Assembly (NCBI RefSeq): GCF_020733635.1
Contig: NZ_JAJFZL010000001.1
Span: 3,410,001-3,474,000, forward strand
Source: Nocardia spumae
GTDB taxonomy: Bacteria > Actinomycetota > Actinomycetes > Mycobacteriales > Mycobacteriaceae
DNA: 64,000 nucleotides
Direction of reading: 5' to 3'
The notes under the pieces were generated by a model. That model saw nothing but the letters and a program-made list of their open reading frames with translations, did not search any database and was not told the origin of the DNA. The translations under genes and the position numbers were made by a program. The first letter of the stretch is position 1; every line of letters starts with the position of its first letter. Positions 8,842 to 17,573 of the stretch are shown here, piece after piece.

Positions 8842-9882
8842 CTATCCGGAAGGCTGGGCGGTGGGCTCGGGGCCGGCGCCCGGTTCGCGGAGGACGTTCG
8901 TGATCAGTTCGCCGAAGGTATGGGGGTCGTCCAAGAGCCAGCCGTGACCGCCGGGCACGGTGATCGTGCGCGGGTCGCCGAGAGCCGTCTGGAGCGACAT
9001 CGAGGTGGATTCGGGGATCACCGTGTCTCGCTTGCTCCACACCACGAAGATGGGCAGACGACGTTCGGCGAGCGCCGCGAGTTCGGAGGTCAGGTTGGCG
9101 GTCCGGGCGAGGTGGGCCACTTCCCACACCGCCGTCGGATTCCGCAGCACGTTCGGGACGGCATCGCGCAGGATCACCGGCAGGACCCTGGTCAGCTGGC
9201 GGCCGGGCAGCAGGTCGGCCGGCAGATGCAGACCCCAATCCCACAGCGGTCGTTCGCGCAGCGCACGCACCACTCCGCGGCCGTCGGTCCACGCCGAGCC
9301 GCCGATGGAGTTCACGAGCACGAGCCGTTCGGCGAGATCGGGCAGATCGTGCGCGGCTTCGATCGCGACGCCGCCGCCGAACGAGTGCCCGACCACGGTC
9401 ACCGGTAGGGGTAGGCCGATCGCGGCGGCGAAGTCGCCGACCCAGCGGGCGTATCCGGCGAGAGTCCGGTCCTCGACCGGCAGGCCGGCGGTGCCGCCGA
9501 AACCGGGCAGCGCCGGAGCGTACACCCGCACTCCCAGGTGGACCAGTTGCTCGAGCGGGCGGGCATAGGCATGTCCCCCCAGTCCCCAGCCGTGCAGAAA
9601 GAGCACGGGAGGACCGTGACCACCGACCGCGTAGCGGGCAGTGCGGCCCTGGACCGGGATGGATCGCCACCGCAGTCGAGAAGAACGACGGTGCGTCGGC
9701 CGCGTCGCGTCCGTCTCTGCTGCCACATGGTGATCCGGCTCCCGGACCCCGAACCAGGACGCCGGCGCCGCGAGTTCGGCCGCGGCGGCGAGGATTCGAT
9801 CGGCAGGTACGTTCGGAACCTCGGGTGCGACAACGACTTCGGCGGGCCGGAGGCGCTGCAGCGGGGTTCGCCAATGCGGCAT
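8842..9882 (-). CDS. Alpha/beta hydrolase with N-terminal extension
   Basis: A 346-residue alpha/beta hydrolase. After about 70 non-conserved residues the core starts with the oxyanion region LFLHGWGLGG, followed by the nucleophile elbow GHSFGGG, an acid strand FVVWSKRDTVIPE and the catalytic histidine in PGGHGWLLDDP. It could be an esterase or lipase, but the substrate cannot be read from sequence. AGGAG six bases before the ATG supports the start. A 28-codon ORF ends 27 bp upstream and a DosR-like box lies at 10066-10079, so it probably belongs to the same hypoxia-type regulon. Confidence 0.87.
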   Translation of the reverse strand: MPHWRTPLQRLRPAEVVVAPEVPNVPADRILAAAAELAAPASWFGVREPDHHVAAETDATRPTHRRSSRLRWRSIPVQGRTARYAVGGHGPPVLFLHGWGLGGHAYARPLEQLVHLGVRVYAPALPGFGGTAGLPVEDRTLAGYARWVGDFAAAIGLPLPVTVVGHSFGGGVAIEAAHDLPDLAERLVLVNSIGGSAWTDGRGVVRALRERPLWDWGLHLPADLLPGRQLTRVLPVILRDAVPNVLRNPTAVWEVAHLARTANLTSELAALAERRLPIFVVWSKRDTVIPESTSMSLQTALGDPRTITVPGGHGWLLDDPHTFGELITNVLREPGAGPEPTAQPSG

Positions 9883-9909
9883 CTGAACTCCTGACGTTGT
9901 CTCGAGGCG

Positions 9910-9996
9910 TCACTGCTCGTGCGCCGGGTGCCGTTCGCGGATGGTTTCGCTGAGGGGGCACACCGCGGCGAGCGAGAGTCGGGCCGGATTCAGCAT
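9910..9996 (-). CDS. Possible 28-residue leader ORF before the hydrolase
   Basis: An ATG at 9996 is preceded by cggag at a spacing of 9 nt and opens a 28-codon ORF (MLNPARLSLAAVCPLSET..., ending HPAHEQ). It sits between the DosR-like box at 10066-10079 and the hydrolase start at 9882, in the same orientation. The frame is also open upstream to 10101. I do not recognise the peptide, and it may be a chance ORF in GC-rich DNA. Confidence 0.3.
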   Translation of the reverse strand: MLNPARLSLAAVCPLSETIRERHPAHEQ

Positions 9997-10065
9997 CGCC
10001 GAGAGCTCCGGCCGGTCGGAAGGGCGCAACGTCCGGCATGTCCGGGTCGGCGGTCTCTCGCCGCG

Positions 10066-10079
10066 GGGACTTTCGGCCC
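10066..10079. promoter_or_regulatory. DosR-like box 3
   Basis: gggactttcggccc sits in the 280-bp gap between the hydrolase and the upstream USP gene, about 70 bp before the small ORF at 9996 and about 185 bp before the hydrolase start. It matches the GGGAC-N4-GGCCC variant used across this region. Confidence 0.6.
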
Positions 10080-10164
10080 GGGGCGACGGCATACGGCCCA
10101 CCGTCCGGGGCGGGCGATCCCGGTATCGCCACGAGACAGCGCGCCACCGCGGTGACGACGCGTG

Positions 10165-11115
10165 TCAGTGGTTCTCACGCTCATGCGACTCCGTGCCGGG
10201 GCGGACCACCATCACCGGGCAGTGTGAGTGCTGGACAAGGGAATTGGACACACTGCCCAGCAGCAGGCCGCGAAAGCTGCCCCGCCCGTGACTGCCGACC
10301 ACGATCAGCTGAGCGGATTCGCTCCAATGCTGGAGCTGCGGGGCCGGGTCGGCGATGCTGATGTGCCGGCGCACCGAGACGTCAGGGTATTTTTCCTGCC
10401 AGCCCGCCAGGCGCTCGGCCAGGATCGCTTCTTCGTTCACCTCGATATCCGACGTCGGGAACCACGTGTACGGGTCGCCGACGAACGTGCCGAAGGGCAG
10501 ATCGCTCCAGGCGTGCACCGCGACGAGTTCGGCGCCGCGTTCGGAGGCTTCCTCGAACGCGGCTGCCACCGCGGCCTCACTGACCGGGCCGCCGTCGACC
10601 CCGACGACCACGGGGCCGCTGGTGCGCGGCCGCGTCGGCGTGGCCGGTTCACCGCGCACCACCACGACCGGGCCCTCGGCGTGACTGATCACCGACAACA
10701 TGATGGAGCCGACGTGTGCCGCGAAGCCGCCGGTGCCGCGTGCGCCGACGGCCACGAGATAGGCGGTAGCGCTGTGACGCAACAGCATTCGTGCCGGGTG
10801 TTCGGAGGACACCTCCGTCGTCACTCGCACCTCGGGCATGACCTCGCGCACCGCCAGGGCGGCATGGGCGACCAGTGCGGATCCGCGTGTGTGCACCTGC
10901 TCGAGGACCGACGGCTCCGAGATGTCGTAGGAATTGAACACCCGCCGCGCGCTGTCGAGGTCGAGTCCGTAGGCGATGACCAGTGCGCGTTCGCGTTCGC
11001 GCGCCACGCCGGCCGCCCACAGCAGCGCGGTCCGGGCCGCGTCGGAACCGTCGACACCGACCACGATCGGCGCGGAGGCCAGGTGGTGCGGATCCTCGGT
11101 GAACTGTGCGGACAT
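10165..11115 (-). CDS. Universal stress protein, tandem UspA domains
   Basis: A 316-residue tandem UspA protein. Domain 1 begins PIVVGVDGSDAARTALLWA and ends GARGTGGFAAHVGS...GPVVVVRG. Domain 2 begins PVVVGVDGGPVSEAAV and ends with the ATP-binding signature GSHGRGSFRGLLLGSVSNSL. It resembles the two-domain DosR-regulated USPs of M. tuberculosis (Rv2005c, Rv1996, Rv2623), which bind ATP and act in growth arrest. Two adjacent ATGs are possible (11118 and 11115); AAAGGA is 4 nt from the first and 7 nt from the second, so I prefer 11115. It is divergent from the SDR gene with two DosR-like boxes between. Confidence 0.92.
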   Translation of the reverse strand: MSAQFTEDPHHLASAPIVVGVDGSDAARTALLWAAGVARERERALVIAYGLDLDSARRVFNSYDISEPSVLEQVHTRGSALVAHAALAVREVMPEVRVTTEVSSEHPARMLLRHSATAYLVAVGARGTGGFAAHVGSIMLSVISHAEGPVVVVRGEPATPTRPRTSGPVVVGVDGGPVSEAAVAAAFEEASERGAELVAVHAWSDLPFGTFVGDPYTWFPTSDIEVNEEAILAERLAGWQEKYPDVSVRRHISIADPAPQLQHWSESAQLIVVGSHGRGSFRGLLLGSVSNSLVQHSHCPVMVVRPGTESHERENH

Positions 11116-11246
11116 CATGAAATCCTTTCGCCGAGAACGCTTCGCCGAGCGTCGGTGGCGCTGTACTCGAACTCCCGGGCATGGGCCGGGCGGCGGAGGA
11201 TCCCCGCCATACCGTGAACTTTCCCGGCACGCGCGCGGTGCCGGAA

Positions 11247-11260
11247 GGGCCTTTGGTCCC
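11247..11260. promoter_or_regulatory. DosR-like box 4
   Basis: gggcctttggtccc lies about 132 bp upstream of the USP start (11115) in the 290-bp divergent USP/SDR region. Its reverse complement is gggaccaaaggccc, identical to box 2. Confidence 0.65.
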
Positions 11261-11326
11261 GGAGTGCCGCAGCGTCGGTCCACCGGTGCGACCGGGCGGG
11301 ACGACGGTCCGAAGACTCGGCCGCCG

Positions 11327-11340
11327 GTGACTTTCGGCCA
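11327..11340. promoter_or_regulatory. DosR-like box 5 (with a partial site at 11298-11310)
   Basis: gtgactttcggcca lies about 67 bp before the SDR start. A second imperfect dyad, gggacgacggtcc, is at 11298-11310. With box 4 the divergent region carries at least two sites, like the paired sites common at strong DosR promoters. Confidence 0.5.
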
Positions 11341-11406
11341 TGCCCGCAGCGTGCCGCCGGCGCGATGCTGATGTCGGAAGGCGCGAAGGTCGAAGGGATG
11401 ACGACA

Positions 11407-12162
11407 ATGAGCATGTTCAGCGGTCGCAGCGCGATCGTGACGGGGGGCGCGCGCGGTATCGGCGCCGCCGTGGCCGCCGCTCTCGCGAAGGAACATCTCG
11501 GTGTCGTCGTGGCGGACCTGCTCGACCGCGACGGCACGGCCACCGCGGAGTCACTGGGCGCCCATGCGATCTTCCGGCGGCTCGATGTGGCCGACGAGGA
11601 TGGCTGGCAAGCGGTGATCGCCGATGCCGAGGCGATGTTCGGGCCGTTGGCTGTGCTGGTCAACAACGCCGGGATCGTCGATTTCGGCGGCGTGGAGGTC
11701 GAGCCGCCGGTGATGTTCCGCCATGTGCTGGACGTGAACCTCTACGGACCGTGGCTGGGGATGCATCTGGCGGGTCCGTATCTGCGCCGGGCGGGCGGTG
11801 GCGTCGTGGTCAACATCTCGTCGACCGCGGGCCTGATCGGCTACGCGGATGTGGGCGCCTATGTCGCCAGCAAATGGGGCCTGCGTGGACTGACCAAGGC
11901 CGCCGCGCTCGAATGGGGGTCGTCGAATATTCGCGTGTGTTCGGTACATCCGGGCCCGATCCACACCCCTATGACGGCAGATATGGACGACTCCGCCATC
12001 GCCGCACAACCCTTGGCGCGATTCGGCGAGCCCGAGGAGGTCGCGGCCATGGTGCGGTTCATCGTCACGGAGGCCACGTTCTCCACCGGTTCGGAGTTCA
12101 TCGTCGACGGTGGCGCCACGGCCGGCCAAGTCCTGCACATGCCCAGTTCGGCAGGGGAGTGA
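11407..12162 (+). CDS. Short-chain dehydrogenase/reductase (FabG3/Rv2002-like)
   Basis: A classical SDR of 251 residues. It shows the Rossmann motif TGGARGIG, the NNAG motif, catalytic Ser in NISSTAG, YVASK (Tyr/Lys pair) and a C-terminal VDGGAT. The closest family member I recall is Rv2002 (FabG3, a 20-beta-hydroxysteroid dehydrogenase), which sits beside the Rv2003c-Rv2006 dormancy genes in M. tuberculosis; that neighbourhood match supports the call. Starts at 11365, 11398 and 11407 are in frame; gaaggg ends 9 nt before 11407, so that start is used. The nitroreductase gene follows after 6 bp, implying an operon. The steroid or keto substrate is unknown. Confidence 0.9.
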   Translation: MSMFSGRSAIVTGGARGIGAAVAAALAKEHLGVVVADLLDRDGTATAESLGAHAIFRRLDVADEDGWQAVIADAEAMFGPLAVLVNNAGIVDFGGVEVEPPVMFRHVLDVNLYGPWLGMHLAGPYLRRAGGGVVVNISSTAGLIGYADVGAYVASKWGLRGLTKAAALEWGSSNIRVCSVHPGPIHTPMTADMDDSAIAAQPLARFGEPEEVAAMVRFIVTEATFSTGSEFIVDGGATAGQVLHMPSSAGE

Positions 12163-12168
12163 AGACCT

Positions 12169-13134
12169 ATGACGAAACATCCCGATCACGACACCCTGAT
12201 CGCCGCGGTGGCGCTGGCCGTACGGGCACCCTCGGTGCACAACAGCCAGCCCTGGTTGTGGCGGATCGGTGCGGACACCGTTCAGCTCTACGCCGATACC
12301 GATCGGCGACTGCACACCGATCCCGATATGCGCGATCTGGTGGTGAGTTGCGGTGCGGCACTGCACCATCTGCAGATAGCGGCCGCCGCGCTGGGCTGGG
12401 CGACGACGGTGCACCGGCTGCCGAATCCCGCGTTGCCCGAACATCTGGCCGCCGTGGAATTCCGCCCGGCCCCACCCGAGGTGGAGACGGTACGGCTGTC
12501 GCGAGCGATCACCGAACGATGCAGCGACCGCCGCCGCTACACCTCGTGGGAGGTGCCCGACGCCCACCTCGGGGCACTCACGGCCGCAGCGGCCGCCTGT
12601 GGAGTCCTCGTGCGCGACATCGCCTCCGAGGCCGGCCGGGTGCAATTGCTGCGAGCCTTCGAACACGCCGCCGCGGTGCACGACGCCGACAGCGAGTATC
12701 GGGCCGAGCTCGCGCGCTGGAGCGGGCATCACGCGACCCCGGACGGCGTGCCCGCCCGCAACGCCGTCGCCGCCACCGGTGCGGCGACGAGGCCGTTCGC
12801 CGATCCCCGGCTGCCGCAGGCGGTGATCCGCGATATGGCGGAGGCCGATCGCATGCTGGTGCTCTACACCGCGGGCGACGATCGGGTCAGCTGGCTGCGG
12901 ACCGGCGAGGCGACCAGCGCGATCCTGTTGACCGCGACGACGCTGGGCCTGGCGACCTGCCCGCTCACCGAACCGCTCGAGGTGCCCGAGGTGCGCGCAC
13001 AGCTGCGCACCGGTCTGCTCGACGACAGCGGCTTCCCGCAGATGATCGTCCGGACCGGCTGGGCCGCAACGAATTCCCCGCGGCCGTCGCCGACTCCGCG
13101 CAGACCGCTCGACGACGTCCTCACCAGGCTCTGA
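12169..13134 (+). CDS. Acg-type nitroreductase (Rv3131/Rv2032-like)
   Basis: A 321-residue member of the Acg nitroreductase family, with the N-terminal signature VRAPSVHNSQPWLWRI, a central segment around SDRRRYTSWEVP, and a C-terminal FMN-domain part GEATSAILLTATTLGLATC. In M. tuberculosis the Acg proteins (Rv2032, Rv3127, Rv3131) are DosR-induced FMN-binding proteins with an unusual lid and no firmly proven substrate; flavin sequestration has been proposed. It starts 6 bp after the SDR stop and is followed directly by a strong hairpin, so SDR and nitroreductase form one transcription unit. Confidence 0.92.
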   Translation: MTKHPDHDTLIAAVALAVRAPSVHNSQPWLWRIGADTVQLYADTDRRLHTDPDMRDLVVSCGAALHHLQIAAAALGWATTVHRLPNPALPEHLAAVEFRPAPPEVETVRLSRAITERCSDRRRYTSWEVPDAHLGALTAAAAACGVLVRDIASEAGRVQLLRAFEHAAAVHDADSEYRAELARWSGHHATPDGVPARNAVAATGAATRPFADPRLPQAVIRDMAEADRMLVLYTAGDDRVSWLRTGEATSAILLTATTLGLATCPLTEPLEVPEVRAQLRTGLLDDSGFPQMIVRTGWAATNSPRPSPTPRRPLDDVLTRL

Positions 13135-13139
13135 GGATG

Positions 13140-13170
13140 GCGGAGCGGACCACCCGGTGGTCCGCTCCGC
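13140..13170 (+). terminator. Rho-independent-type hairpin after the nitroreductase
   Basis: Perfect 15-bp arms (gcggagcggaccacc and its complement) separated by one base begin 5 bp after the nitroreductase stop. There is no T tract, as is usual for actinobacterial terminators. It separates the SDR-nitroreductase unit from the next USP gene. Confidence 0.75.
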
Positions 13171-13233
13171 GTGTGAATGATCAACCGCCCCGGAGAAACT
13201 CGAGAGAGAGCTCCGATTCCAGAGGAGAACACC

Positions 13234-14151
13234 ATGGCCCCGCGTCCCGCTGCACCGCAGCGCCACACCGAGCCCCCGATCATCGCCGCGGTCGACGGCT
13301 CGGCGGTCGGCTACCACGCCGCGGCGTGGGCGGCCGCCGAAGCCGCGCTGCACAGCAGACCCCTGCATCTGGTGACGTCCATCGCGATCGGGGGCGGGTT
13401 CGGCCCGACGCCGATTCCGACCGAAGACGATATGAGCTGGTTACACCTCGACGGTGAGCGCATTCTGCTCGAGGCCGCTCGAATCGCTCGCGCCGCCACG
13501 GGTGAGCATCGCGCGGTGATCACCACCGAGGTCACCACCGACGCCATCATCGGACATCTGATCGAGGCGTCGAAGCACGCGCGAGCGATCGTCGTCGGCA
13601 GCCGTGGCCTGGGAGCGATCCGCCGTGGTCTGCTGGGCTCGGTGGCCTCGGAGATCATCCGGCACGCCGAATGTCCGGTCACCGTGGTGCATGCGATGTC
13701 GGCGACGGATGCGGTGAGCGCGGTCGAATCCGTGCTGGTCGGTGTGGACGGCACCGAGAACAGCGTGCCGGCACTCGAGCTGGCGTTCGAGGAGGCTTCA
13801 CGCCGCAATGTCGGACTGGTGGTGCTGCATGCCTGGAGTGACCGCAGCAGCGGTCTGGATCCGTCGATCATCGGCTGGGACGAGATGCGTGCGTCCGAGG
13901 ACGCCCTGCTGGCCGAAAGCCTGGCCGGATTCGCCGAACGCTATCCGGAGGTGAAGGTGGACCGGCGGGTGGTTCTCGATCGGCCGGTGCGGTCACTGCT
14001 GGACGCGGCCGAGCACGCGCAGCTGGTCGTCGTCGGCAGTCACGGTCGCGGCGGCTTCACCGGAATGCTGCTGGGCTCCACGAGCACGGCACTGGTCCAC
14101 TCGGTGGAGTGCCCGATCACCGTCGTGCGGCAGCGTCTCCGGGGCCGCTGA
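13234..14151 (+). CDS. Universal stress protein, tandem UspA domains
   Basis: A second two-domain USP, 305 residues. Domain 1 begins PIIAAVDGSAVGYHAAAWA and ends GSRGLGAIRRGLLGSVASEI; domain 2 begins SVLVGVDGTENSVPALEL and ends GSHGRGGFTGMLLGSTSTAL. Both halves keep the G-2x-G-9x-G(S/T) ATP-binding pattern. The start is set by agaggaga ending 6 nt before the ATG, although the frame is open from 13177. The preceding terminator and the absence of a clear DosR box close by suggest its own promoter or read-through. The role is probably in stress or dormancy, by family. Confidence 0.92.
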   Translation: MAPRPAAPQRHTEPPIIAAVDGSAVGYHAAAWAAAEAALHSRPLHLVTSIAIGGGFGPTPIPTEDDMSWLHLDGERILLEAARIARAATGEHRAVITTEVTTDAIIGHLIEASKHARAIVVGSRGLGAIRRGLLGSVASEIIRHAECPVTVVHAMSATDAVSAVESVLVGVDGTENSVPALELAFEEASRRNVGLVVLHAWSDRSSGLDPSIIGWDEMRASEDALLAESLAGFAERYPEVKVDRRVVLDRPVRSLLDAAEHAQLVVVGSHGRGGFTGMLLGSTSTALVHSVECPITVVRQRLRGR

Positions 14152-14236
14152 GCGAAACGGGCTACGGCGTGCGGGTCGGTCGGGGCGCCGGGGGCGTGGT
14201 GATGCAACCCGGTAGCGGTGCCACGACGCTCGCGGA

Positions 14237-14250
14237 GGGACTGTCGTCCC
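14237..14250. promoter_or_regulatory. DosR-like box 6 (perfect dyad)
   Basis: gggactgtcgtccc has perfect GGGAC/GTCCC arms with a 4-nt centre, matching the core of the classic mycobacterial DosR box. It ends 25 bp before the ATPase ATG at 14276, close enough to overlap the promoter or leader. Confidence 0.65.
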
Positions 14251-14275
14251 CCCTCGCACCGGACGGAGCTCTGCG

Positions 14276-16849
14276 ATGAGTGAGGAATCCGTGGACACGA
14301 TGCCCGCCGGGCTCGCGGGCGCCGAGGCCGCCGCCCGGTTGGCCCGCGACGGCGCGAACGTCGTTCCGCGGCCGCCGCCCGTGCCGTGGTGGCGCCGGGT
14401 CCTGACTCAGCTGCGTGACCCGCTGATCGTGGTGCTGCTGATCGCGGCCGTCCTCACCGTCGCGACCGGCGACTGGGCGGATATGGCGGTGATCATGCTG
14501 GTCATCGTGGTCAACACCGCCGTCGGGGTCGGCCAGGAGGTACGGGCCCAGCACGAGATCTCGGCGCTGGAGCAGTTGACGGCGCCGACGGCTCGGGTGG
14601 TCCGGGACCGAACACAGCGGCAGGTGCCGGCCACCGACGTCGTCGTCGGCGATCTGCTGGTTCTCGCCGAGGGCGATATCGTCGCGGCGGATGCGTGCCT
14701 GGTCGACGCGGCCGCGCTGCTGGTGGACGAGTCGGCGTTGACCGGGGAGTCGGTGCCGGTCGACAAATCGGTGTCCGGTGACCGGAGCCTGTCCGCCGGG
14801 ACCGTGGTGGTCCGCGGCCGCGGCGCCGCCTCGGTGACCGCGACCGGGGCCGCCAGCGCGACCGGGCAGATCGCGGCTCTACTGGATCGTGGTACCGGCC
14901 CGACGCCGTTGCAACGGCGTCTGGTCGACGTCGGGCGGTTGCTGGCCGGAGTCACGGTCGCGCTCTGCGCGGTGGTTCTCGCCCTGGGCCTGATCCGGCA
15001 TCAGCCGCCGGAACTGATGCTGGTGACCGCGATCAGCCTCGCGGTGGCGGCGGTCCCGGAATCGCTGCCGGCCGTGGTGACCATGGGGTTGGCCCTGGGC
15101 GCGCGGCGCATGGTCGGCCATCGGGCCCTGATCCGCACCCTGCCCGCGGTGGAGACGCTCGGTTCGGTGACGGTCCTGGCGACCGACAAGACCGGAACGC
15201 TCACCGAAGGCCGGATGGTGGTTCGAGAGATCTGGACGCCCTGGGCGCGGGCGCGGCTGACCGGGACGGGTTACGACCCCGACGGACAGGTTCTGGTCGG
15301 TGCCGGGCAGTCGCCGGGACCTGGTGAACCGGCGCTGGCGCAGCTGCTGTCCGCGGGGGTGTTGTGCAACGACGCGCGGCTGGTCGCACCCCGGGGGGCG
15401 GACGGCGAATGGACGGTGCTGGGCGATCCGACCGAGGCCGCGTTGCAGTGTGCGGCCGCGAAATTCGGTATCGACACCGATACTCTTCGCGGCCGTATGC
15501 CGCGAATCGTCGAGCGGCCGTTCGACAGTGATCGCAAACGCATGACGACGGTGCACCGACGGCCGGGCGGCGGCTTCCGAACGGTGTGTAAAGGGGCCCC
15601 GGAAGCGGTTCTGCGGTCCGATCTCGTCGGTGGGGATCCGGCCGACCTCACCCGCGCGCTCGTGCGTGCCGAGGAGTTCGCGCGGGCGGGGTATCGAGTG
15701 CTGGCGATCGCGGCCGCCGATCATGCGGATGTGCCGGGCGAGGAACCTGAGCGCGGGCTGCGGCTACTGGGCCTGGTCGCCATTCTCGATCCGCCGCGAT
15801 CCGCGGCCGGGGCGGCCATCGCGGCCTGCCGTCGCGCCGGGATCCGGCCGGTTCTGATCACCGGCGACCACCCCGGGACCGCGGCCGCGATCGCCACCGA
15901 GCTCGGCATCCTCGGTGTCGGCGAGGCCGTGGTCGACTGCGGCGGCGCGACCGGCGAGGACCTGCGCACCGCCTCGGTCTTCGCCCGAGCGACCCCGAAC
16001 CACAAACTCGACATCATCGCCGCCTTGCAGAACGACGGACAGATCGTCGCGATGACGGGGGACGGGGTCAACGACGGCCCCGCGCTGCGGCGCGCCGACA
16101 TCGGGGTGGCGATGGGCGGACGCGGCACCGAGGTCGCCCGGCAGGCCGCCGATCTGGTACTGGCCGATGACAATCTCGACACGCTGGTCGTGGCGGTCGA
16201 GGAGGGCCGCCGCGTGTACGCCAACATTCGGCGCTTCCTGATCTACGGACTGTCGGGCGGGGCCACCGAAATCGCGGTCATGCTCTTCGGGCCGCTGTTC
16301 GGACTCGCCCTGCCGTTGCTCGCCGGTCAGATCCTGTGGGTCAATCTGCTCACTCACGGGGTCACGGGTGTCGCGCTGGGCGGGGAGCCCGCGGAGCGAG
16401 CGATCATGTCGCGCCCACCCCGTCCGCCCACGCAGAGCATTCTCGGTGCCGGGTTGTGGCAGCGAATTCCTCGTATCGCCGTGGTCCTGACGGTGGTGAC
16501 GCTCGCCGTCGCGATCTGGGGTCTGCACACCGACCGGCCCTGGCAGAGCATGGCATTCTTCACCCTGGGGGCGACCCAGCTCGGGGTGGCACTGGGATCT
16601 CGCACCCGCCCGTGGTCGGCGGCCAATCCCTTGCTTCCCGTCGCGGTCGCGGTCTCCTTCGCACTACAGGTCGCGGCCCTGTACCTGGTCCCGTTGCAGG
16701 ACCTGCTGCACACCGAACCGGTCGCCGTCACCGACCTGATGGTGATGACCGGCGCGTCGGCGTTGGGTTACCTGGCGGTCCGGGCGGATCGGATCCGGCA
16801 TCCGAGCCCCGGCCGGACCGTGAAGGAATTCGAAGGCGGTTACGGGTAG
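14276..16849 (+). CDS. P2-type cation-transporting ATPase (CtpF-like)
   Basis: An 857-residue P-type ATPase. The N-terminal cation ATPase domain leads into paired membrane helices, the actuator motif DESALTGES, the PEGLP-type M4 variant [25 protein letters not shown] with Asp near residue 304, KGAPE, TGDHP and the hinge [21 protein letters not shown]. This matches Ca2+-type (P2A) pumps such as mycobacterial CtpF, a DosR-regulon member. The C-terminal domain has about six helices. It probably exports Ca2+ or another divalent cation, but the ion is inferred. Its last 10 bp overlap the convergent flavodoxin gene. Confidence 0.92.
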   Translation: MSEESVDTMPAGLAGAEAAARLARDGANVVPRPPPVPWWRRVLTQLRDPLIVVLLIAAVLTVATGDWADMAVIMLVIVVNTAVGVGQEVRAQHEISALEQLTAPTARVVRDRTQRQVPATDVVVGDLLVLAEGDIVAADACLVDAAALLVDESALTGESVPVDKSVSGDRSLSAGTVVVRGRGAASVTATGAASATGQIAALLDRGTGPTPLQRRLVDVGRLLAGVTVALCAVVLALGLIRHQPPELMLVTAISLAVAAVPESLPAVVTMGLALGARRMVGHRALIRTLPAVETLGSVTVLATDKTGTLTEGRMVVREIWTPWARARLTGTGYDPDGQVLVGAGQSPGPGEPALAQLLSAGVLCNDARLVAPRGADGEWTVLGDPTEAALQCAAAKFGIDTDTLRGRMPRIVERPFDSDRKRMTTVHRRPGGGFRTVCKGAPEAVLRSDLVGGDPADLTRALVRAEEFARAGYRVLAIAAADHADVPGEEPERGLRLLGLVAILDPPRSAAGAAIAACRRAGIRPVLITGDHPGTAAAIATELGILGVGEAVVDCGGATGEDLRTASVFARATPNHKLDIIAALQNDGQIVAMTGDGVNDGPALRRADIGVAMGGRGTEVARQAADLVLADDNLDTLVVAVEEGRRVYANIRRFLIYGLSGGATEIAVMLFGPLFGLALPLLAGQILWVNLLTHGVTGVALGGEPAERAIMSRPPRPPTQSILGAGLWQRIPRIAVVLTVVTLAVAIWGLHTDRPWQSMAFFTLGATQLGVALGSRTRPWSAANPLLPVAVAVSFALQVAALYLVPLQDLLHTEPVAVTDLMVMTGASALGYLAVRADRIRHPSPGRTVKEFEGGYG

Positions 16850-17394
16850 ACGATGCTGGTCGAGGCCTGGGGCAGCCGCAGCACCCGGGCAACGGTGGCC
16901 GTCCACTCGGAGACGGCCGGCCAGTCCCGGAGGTCTCCGTACCGCGGGCCGCCCAGCAGTCGATAGACCGTACGCGCTCGCCACGAGACGCCGGCTCGCT
17001 CGAAGTGACCGGCAAAAGCGTGGTAGTCGATCGCCTCGACCGAATCACGCAGAGCGGCGATCCTCTTGGGCACCGCCCGGCCCAGTCGGCGCCCGATCGG
17101 CCCCTGTAGGGCGGGACCGAGTCCGACGCTGAACAGCCAGACCCGCATCCCTGTCAGTTCGTGGCGGTGGGTGCGAGCGAATTCCGACATCTCGGGTAGC
17201 ACGTCGGCGTTGTGAATGGCGCTGCCGAGAACGATCGCGTCGAAACGGGACAGCTCGGGTGCGTGCTCGGCGTCGGCGACCTGGACCTGTGCGCCGCGGT
17301 TGGCCAGGTCGGCGCCGATGTACTCGGCTATCTCCCTGGTCGATCCTTCGGCGGAGGCGAAAATGATTGCGATGCGGGGAGTTTCACGGCTCAT
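16840..17394 (-). CDS. Flavodoxin-domain protein (HemG-like)
   Basis: A 184-residue protein beginning RIAIIFASAEGSTREIAEYI, the FMN phosphate-binding loop of flavodoxins. SRFDAIVLGSAIHNADVLPE, then VWLFSVGLGPAL, then HAFAGHFERAGVSW follow, which is the pattern of the flavodoxin/HemG (protoporphyrinogen oxidase-like) group found beside USPs in actinobacterial dormancy loci. It probably binds FMN and carries electrons; the partner is unknown. The ATG at 17394 fits the conserved N-terminus. A DosR-like box lies about 60 bp upstream. Its 3' end overlaps the convergent ATPase by 10 bp. Confidence 0.87.
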   Translation of the reverse strand: MSRETPRIAIIFASAEGSTREIAEYIGADLANRGAQVQVADAEHAPELSRFDAIVLGSAIHNADVLPEMSEFARTHRHELTGMRVWLFSVGLGPALQGPIGRRLGRAVPKRIAALRDSVEAIDYHAFAGHFERAGVSWRARTVYRLLGGPRYGDLRDWPAVSEWTATVARVLRLPQASTSIVYP

Positions 17395-17452
17395 ATGTCG
17401 AGCCTGCGCTCGCCGGCGAGCCGCGGTGAGAGTCGTCGTTCCCGATGCCTGT

Positions 17453-17466
17453 GGGACCAACGTCCT
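17453..17466. promoter_or_regulatory. DosR-like box 7
   Basis: gggaccaacgtcct, with GGGAC and GTCCt arms around a 4-nt centre, lies 58 bp before the flavodoxin start. The DUF2267 gene upstream ends at 17574, so the site falls in a true intergenic gap. Confidence 0.6.
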
Positions 17467-17573
17467 CAACGGTGGACGAAGCCGGGGATCTCGTCGACGC
17501 CGCGCCGGGGTGTGACCGGCGGATGCGCTCGAAACGGGTCCGGTCGGTGGAACCGCGAGGTCAGCGGCGCCCG

